Shown piece by piece: positions 6,507 to 10,144 of a DNA stretch of 10,144 nucleotides. The notes beneath the pieces were generated by a model that was not told the DNA's origin, did not search any database, and saw only the letters and a program-made list of their open reading frames with translations. Within the stretch, counting starts at the first letter, position 1. Each line of letters opens with the position of its first letter. Source of the DNA: Desulfobulbaceae bacterium UBA2775. GTDB lineage: Bacteria > Desulfobacterota > Desulfobulbia > Desulfobulbales > Desulfocapsaceae. The stretch covers positions 3,105-13,248 of the forward strand of contig DEIL01000186.1 in assembly GCA_002352445.1 (NCBI GenBank), written 5' to 3'. The position numbers and the translations under genes are program-made.

Positions 6507-7684
6507 AACTCACCTTTGATCACGATATCAGAAATATCAGCAGCAATATTTTTAATATCATCCCATTCCATATCAGCGGTGAGTGACAATCTGAACCGTG
6601 CGGTTCCCTCAGGAACTGCGGGTGGTCTTACCGGGAGGATAAGGTATCCTTTTTTCTGCATTTTCACGGCATAAGATATGGCAAGCGCATCGTCACCAAT
6701 CATCACCGGTACAATATTTGTTGTACCATCTGTTTTCAACCCATTCTCCACCAGACTTATGCGAAGTTTTGAACCGAGCTTTTTTAAATGAATCCTTTTA
6801 GCTTCCAATGAAAATATTTTCTGCATAACAAAATGATTCCAGCTATGAACAACTGGAGGCAGGGCTGTGGTAAAAATAAGCGAACGGCTATGATTAATAA
6901 GATAGCTGCGAATCTCCTCCGTGCAGAGAACAAAAGCACCAATTGAGGCGGGTGCTTTACCAAAGGTTCCGACCAGGAAATCTATCCCCTCAACAGTTTC
7001 ATGCTCCTCAGCCATTCCCAACCCTTTTCTGCCATAGAGTCCTATAGCATGTGCCTCATCCAGGTAGAGCATACAGTCATACTCCTCCTTTAAAGCAATG
7101 AGTTGCCCTATATCTGCGACATCGCCATCCATACTGAAAACAGATTCACTGACTATAACAACCTTATTAAACCGTTTGCGGTACGTCTTCAACAGAGATA
7201 CAAGATGGTCATAATCCCTATGCCTGTATCTTTTAAATTGAGCCTTACTGAGCTGCATGCCATCCATAATTGAGGCATGGTTCAATTTGTCGCTGAGTAT
7301 CAGGTCATTTTTCGCAAACAGCGCCGGCAGGATACCGATATTTGCATGATAGCCGGAGTTAAAGAGGAGACACGCTTCCTTTTTGTAGGCTGTTTGCAGA
7401 CACTCTTCAAGGCTATGCGCCATATCCGAATCCCCGGTAAGAAGGCGGGATGAAGCTGCCCCAAGGCCAAAGGTATTGAGAAACCCGGGCTCATCAAGAG
7501 AAGAGTAAAATCGCCTATGGAGCTCCCTGTCGCCGGCTAAACCGAGATAATCATTGGACGTTAGATTGAGTAACGTCCTGCCTTTATACTCAATTCTGCA
7601 ACCTGTACGACCGGACAGCGGTTTAAGCGTCCTCATCCTGCCCGCTTCTTCCAGTCTCTTAAGTTTTTCAGTGTATGAACTCAT
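6503..7684 (-). CDS. bioF: 8-amino-7-oxononanoate synthase BioF
   Basis: This PLP enzyme of the alpha-oxoamine synthase family joins pimeloyl-ACP and L-alanine with loss of CO2 to give KAPA (AON). At 393 residues it is full length (family about 385-395). Key blocks are NLTSNDYLGLA (40-50), GAASSRLLTGDS (75-86), FNSGYHANIG (108-117), LNHASIMDG (134-142, His136 stacking on PLP), SVFSMDGDVADI (181-192), LDEAHAIGLYGRKGLG (208-223, Asp209 and His212) and GTFGKAPASIGAF (239-251, PLP Lys243). The three residues after the lysine motif (PAS) differ from the FGS/FGV often seen there. The start is ATG in an ATGA overlap with the bioA stop, and the end overlaps bioG by 4 nt. Sequence family and operon context agree; KBL, the close paralogue, is made unlikely by the biotin neighbours. 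Confidence 0.95.
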   Translation of the reverse strand: MSSYTEKLKRLEEAGRMRTLKPLSGRTGCRIEYKGRTLLNLTSNDYLGLAGDRELHRRFYSSLDEPGFLNTFGLGAASSRLLTGDSDMAHSLEECLQTAYKKEACLLFNSGYHANIGILPALFAKNDLILSDKLNHASIMDGMQLSKAQFKRYRHRDYDHLVSLLKTYRKRFNKVVIVSESVFSMDGDVADIGQLIALKEEYDCMLYLDEAHAIGLYGRKGLGMAEEHETVEGIDFLVGTFGKAPASIGAFVLCTEEIRSYLINHSRSLIFTTALPPVVHSWNHFVMQKIFSLEAKRIHLKKLGSKLRISLVENGLKTDGTTNIVPVMIGDDALAISYAVKMQKKGYLILPVRPPAVPEGTARFRLSLTADMEWDDIKNIAADISDIVIKGEL

Positions 7685-9003
7685 TCTATACTGCTCTCGA
7701 TTTCAACAACCCTGCAAATAGCCTCTGTTAAAAACTGCAGATCCTTATCATTAATAATATAGGGAGGCATAACATAAACAAGTTTGCCAAAAGGCCTGAC
7801 CCATACCCCGTTTTCAACAAATCTCTTTTGAATACGCTCCATATTGACAGGCTTTTCCAGCTCTACAACACCAATAGCACCAAGTGCCCGGACATCAGCT
7901 ACCCCTGGAATCAAGCGGCAGGGGCTAAGGCCTTCGCTCAGTTTGTTTTCGATTCCTGAAATCCTCTCCTGCCAGTCTGAAGAGATGAGCAACTCGAACG
8001 AACTGACCGCCACACTGCAGGCAAGAGGGTTTGCCATGAAGGTAGGCCCATGCATAAAGATACCCGGGTTCCCTTCCGAAATTACCCGGCCCACCCGCTC
8101 TTTGGCAACCACTGCTGCCAGAGTCATATATCCACCGGTCAACGCCTTACCAAGACACATGATATCAGGAGTAATCCCGGCATGATTGCAGCCGAACAAT
8201 TCACCGGATCGGCCAAATCCCGTTGCTATTTCATCTGCAATCAGCAGAACCCGGTATTCATCGCAGAGCCTTCTCACGCACCGCAGATATTCAGGGTGAT
8301 AAAAGCGCATTCCTCCGGCACCCTGCACAATCGGCTCTAAAATAACAGCACATAGATTGTCATGATGCGTTCGAATCAACGATTCGAAAGAGAGGATATC
8401 TCTTTCGTCCCAATCATCTTCAAAACGGCAGCTGGGAGCGTCGGCAAAGAAATAACGTGGTAGAACACCATCATAAATGCTATGCATGCCGCCGACAGGG
8501 TCACATACCGACATCGCATGAAAAGTATCCCCATGGTAGCCGGACCGAATGGTCAGGAAACGATTCTTTCTGTTTTGACCTCCCCGACTAAGGGCAAAAT
8601 GGTACTGCATAGCCATCTTCATGGCGACTTCCACAGCAACAGAGCCGGAGTCACAGAAAAACACACGATTTAACCCTTCCGGTGTGTATTTCACCAGCAG
8701 TTTTGCCAGCTCAATGCCCGGCGCATGGGTAAGACCGCCAAACATTACATGGGCCAGTTTTTTTGCCTGTTTTTCAATGGTCTCAGTAAGGAGAGGATGA
8801 TTATAGCCATGGATCACCGACCACCAGGAAGCCATGCCGTCAATCAGCTCTCTTCCGTCTCCCAGCTTGAGTCTCACACCTTCGGCAGACTCCACCAAAA
8901 ACACTTCAAGGGGATTTTCTATGGAACTATATGGGTGCCAGATATAATTTCGATCAAAGGCCAGCAACTCTTCAATGGATCTGTTCAAGAGTTCTTCCTT
9001 CAC
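7681..9003 (-). CDS. bioA: DAPA aminotransferase BioA
   Basis: This PLP class-III aminotransferase converts KAPA to 7,8-diaminopelargonate, normally with S-adenosylmethionine as amino donor. The 440-residue protein carries the BioA signature IWHPYSSI (21-28), SWWSVIHGYNHP (59-70), CDSGSVAVEVAMKM (117-130), GYHGDTFHAM (155-164), EPIVQGAGGM (223-232), ADEIATGFGRSG (256-267, Asp257 binding the pyridine nitrogen), GKALTGGYMT (285-294, PLP Lys286), HGPTFMANPLAC (318-329) and VRPFG (402-406, the carboxylate-binding Arg). The SWW and GPTFM blocks distinguish SAM-using BioA from lysine-dependent BioK and from other class-III enzymes. The start is GTG 9 nt after the bioB stop with only a weak GAGAG upstream. 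The N-terminal length before IWHPY fits this start. The 3' end overlaps bioF by 4 nt. Confidence 0.95.
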   Translation of the reverse strand: MKEELLNRSIEELLAFDRNYIWHPYSSIENPLEVFLVESAEGVRLKLGDGRELIDGMASWWSVIHGYNHPLLTETIEKQAKKLAHVMFGGLTHAPGIELAKLLVKYTPEGLNRVFFCDSGSVAVEVAMKMAMQYHFALSRGGQNRKNRFLTIRSGYHGDTFHAMSVCDPVGGMHSIYDGVLPRYFFADAPSCRFEDDWDERDILSFESLIRTHHDNLCAVILEPIVQGAGGMRFYHPEYLRCVRRLCDEYRVLLIADEIATGFGRSGELFGCNHAGITPDIMCLGKALTGGYMTLAAVVAKERVGRVISEGNPGIFMHGPTFMANPLACSVAVSSFELLISSDWQERISGIENKLSEGLSPCRLIPGVADVRALGAIGVVELEKPVNMERIQKRFVENGVWVRPFGKLVYVMPPYIINDKDLQFLTEAICRVVEIESSIE

Positions 9004-9012
9004 GACCGACTC

Positions 9013-9969
9013 TCAATCAAAATCAAAGCCGAGATCTTTAAACATCCTGATATCTTCACTCAGGCTGTTGCCTATTGTTGTCAGATAATCACCAACGATG
9101 GATCCATTGGCCCCGGAGGTAAAGCATCGATCCTGCTCATCTCCCAACAGGTTCCTCCCTCCGGCAAGACGGACAACCGCCTGTGGGTTAATAAAGCGAA
9201 ACAGGGCTACACAGGTAAGAACCTCTCCAACATCGAGAGGTTTCAAGTTGGCGAATGGTGTATTTATAATTGGGGTCAGGATATTAAGAGGAATGGACAG
9301 GATACCAAGTTTACGAAGTTCAAAGGCCAACTCCAAACGCTGCTCAAGGGTTTCACCCATACCGACTATACCCCCGGAACAGACCTCCAGGCCTGCATTC
9401 TGCGCAATTTTTATTGTTTTGACCTTATCTTCCCAGCTATGACTGGTGCATATATTCGGGAAAAAACTTTTGCAGGTTTCCAGATTGCAGTGATACCTCT
9501 TTACCCCCATCTCCTTTAGACGTTCAGCCTTCGCTGCTGTCAGAAAACCCATTGAAGCACAGAATGAGAGGTTGGTTTCCCGGCGGAGCTGCTTATAGAT
9601 TTTTTCAAACTGATCAAGCTGGGGACCCGAAACACTTCTTCCTGCAGTCACCAGAGAAAATCGCTTTACTCCCTGTTTTTCATTTTCCCTGGCAAGAGTT
9701 ACTGCTATTTCCTTATCGACCACATCATAAGTTTCCACCTCAACATCGTAATGAGTCGATTGAGCACAGAACTTACAATTTTCGGAACACTTCCCAGACT
9801 TGGCATTAACAATAGAACATAAATCAAAATGGTTATTATGAAGAGCCCTGCGCAAATCATCCGCAGCCTGGTAAAGTTCAGAAGGATCCTTGCAATTCGC
9901 AAGTTCAACAGCCTGCTTAAAATTGAGCTGCTTCCCGGACAGCACCAGCTGCTTATATTTATTGATCAA
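9013..9969 (-). CDS. bioB: Biotin synthase BioB, variant with extra cysteines
   Basis: This radical SAM enzyme inserts sulfur into dethiobiotin to form biotin. The 318-residue protein has the radical-SAM triad CSENCKFCAQS (61-71; Cys61, 65, 68). Cys137 (FCASMGFL), Cys197 (EVCSGGIVGMGE) and Arg267 (VRLAGGR) match three of the four classical ligands of the sacrificial [2Fe-2S] cluster. The position of the remaining E. coli ligand (Cys97) is Ser105 in RFSLVTAGR. The usual NHNLET block instead reads YHCNLETCKSFFPNICTSH (159-177), adding Cys161, 166 and 174. This points to the anaerobe class of BioB with a different auxiliary cluster. The start is TTG with GGAG 6 nt upstream. It is the first gene of the operon, preceded by a nested palindrome. 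Identity as BioB is firm; the cluster type is inferred. Confidence 0.95.
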   Translation of the reverse strand: MINKYKQLVLSGKQLNFKQAVELANCKDPSELYQAADDLRRALHNNHFDLCSIVNAKSGKCSENCKFCAQSTHYDVEVETYDVVDKEIAVTLARENEKQGVKRFSLVTAGRSVSGPQLDQFEKIYKQLRRETNLSFCASMGFLTAAKAERLKEMGVKRYHCNLETCKSFFPNICTSHSWEDKVKTIKIAQNAGLEVCSGGIVGMGETLEQRLELAFELRKLGILSIPLNILTPIINTPFANLKPLDVGEVLTCVALFRFINPQAVVRLAGGRNLLGDEQDRCFTSGANGSIVGDYLTTIGNSLSEDIRMFKDLGFDFD

Positions 9970-9975
9970 AGCTTA

Positions 9976-9979
9976 CTCC
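9976..9979 (-). promoter_or_regulatory. Ribosome binding site for bioB
   Basis: GGAG on the minus strand, within GTGGAGTAAGC, is 6 nt before the TTG at 9969-9967. It supports TTG as the bioB start; a TTG start may hold down translation of this first operon gene. Confidence 0.65.
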
Positions 9980-9995
9980 ACGGATATTAACTGCT

Positions 9996-10006
9996 CAGGT
10001 TACCTG
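9996..10006. repeat. Short palindrome in the bioB leader
   Basis: CAGGTTACCTG has 5-bp arms around one central base, directly beside the larger nested palindrome. Its TACCTG half recurs as a direct repeat at 10075-10080, on the other side of that palindrome. It could be a small operator half or chance. Confidence 0.3.
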
Positions 10007-10007
10007 G

Positions 10008-10067
10008 TTGTCGTGTCAACCCTAGAATGACGTTTAATCAGCCGTCATTACATGATTGACACGACAA
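10008..10067. promoter_or_regulatory. Nested palindrome upstream of bioB: candidate operator or leader hairpin
   Basis: Outer arms TTGTCGTGTCAA (10008-10019) and TTGACACGACAA (10056-10067) are a perfect 12-bp inverted repeat. Inner arms AATGACG (10026-10032) and CGTCATT (10043-10049) are a perfect 7-bp inverted repeat. Both share one dyad axis (between 10037 and 10038), with 6 nt between arms on each side and a 10-nt centre. As RNA it could form a long stem with one symmetric 6/6 internal loop. It lies 39-98 nt upstream of the bioB start, where biotin control would act. It does not match the canonical BirA operator (TTGTAAACC-N14/15-GGTTTACAA) in spacing, although TGTCAACC at 10014-10021 resembles one half. 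No T-run follows, so it is not an intrinsic terminator. A weak candidate promoter (TTGGTA at 10092-10087, 17 nt, TATTGT at 10069-10064, minus strand) would overlap its edge. Confidence 0.45.
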
Positions 10068-10093
10068 TAATGCCTACCTGAATATTTACCAAA

Positions 10094-10144
10094 TTAATTC
10101 AATTCCAGTTTAGCCAGACACTTTCCGAGGGTTTCAGGAGAATC
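10094..10144 (-). CDS. Possible 3' end of the gene preceding bioB (partial)
   Basis: A minus-strand frame is open from the right edge of the window to a TAA at 10096-10094, reading DSPETLGKCLAKLELN. The composition looks like a normal soluble, helical protein tail, and the strand matches every other gene here. Only 16 codons are visible. Another minus frame and one plus frame are also open over part of this stretch, so this is weak. I do not recognise the family. If real, it leaves about 124 nt before bioB for promoter and operator. Confidence 0.3.
   Translation of the reverse strand, partial: DSPETLGKCLAKLELN

Noticed and set aside
8725..9519. 264-codon open frame on the plus strand
   Set aside because: It lies antisense across the bioA/bioB junction, both of which have clear family motifs, and its translation shows no recognisable domain.
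10014..10019. TTGACA in the palindrome arm as the -35 of a bioB promoter
   Set aside because: No -10-like hexamer lies 16-18 nt downstream; the only AT-rich candidate (TTAATA) is 23 nt away.
10008..10067. Canonical BirA operator upstream of bioB
   Set aside because: The arms are 36 nt apart instead of the usual 14-16 and only one half-site resembles the consensus, so I keep it as an unassigned palindrome.

Overview
The window is a compact, one-directional stretch of an AT-leaning bacterial chromosome. All ten complete genes that I can support lie on the minus strand, so transcription runs from the right edge to the left edge. The right half (about 4304-9969) is a biotin operon in the order bioB-bioA-bioF-bioG-bioC-bioD. 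The left half (67-4098) holds a multi-pass membrane protein of the LPG-synthase-TM/UPF0104 type followed by three family-2 glycosyltransferases, a typical surface-glycan cassette.

The biotin operon is complete for de novo synthesis. BioC methylates malonyl-ACP so that it can be elongated by fatty acid synthesis. BioG, a stand-in for BioH, removes the methyl group from pimeloyl-ACP methyl ester. BioF, BioA, BioD and BioB then make KAPA, DAPA, dethiobiotin and biotin. Packing is tight: bioA/bioF and bioF/bioG share 4-nt overlaps, bioG and bioC are 1 nt apart, bioB and bioA 9 nt apart, and bioC and bioD 42 nt apart. Several starts are not ATG (TTG for bioB; GTG for bioA and bioG).

The glycan side starts after a 205-nt gap containing an unusual set of direct and inverted repeats (4112-4309). 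After the membrane protein comes a 103-nt spacer filled mostly by a 76-bp imperfect palindromic repeat (2928-3003). Next is a DPM/ArnC/GtrB-like polyprenyl-phosphate glycosyltransferase, which overlaps the next glycosyltransferase at its stop/start, and 12 nt further on comes a third glycosyltransferase. The first 66 nt of the window are non-coding and appear to carry a partial relative of the 2928-3003 repeat.

Upstream of bioB, at 10008-10067, there is a striking nested palindrome: perfect 12-bp outer arms and perfect 7-bp inner arms on one dyad axis, separated by 6 nt on each side. It is the best candidate for an operator or leader hairpin of the biotin operon. Beyond it a short minus-strand open frame runs off the right edge and may be the tail of the preceding gene.

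The organism is probably a Gram-negative anaerobe. The grounds are the BioB cysteine pattern (see findings), the BioC/BioG route, and surface-glycan glycosyltransferases. I lean toward Desulfobacterota because the TTTTTACGAG-type intergenic repeats remind me of those genomes, but this is recollection, not proof. I see no CRISPR array, tRNA, rRNA, transposase, phage gene or toxin-antitoxin pair. Most of the window is recognisable biosynthesis; the unexplained parts are in the intergenic DNA and in the BioB active-site cysteines.
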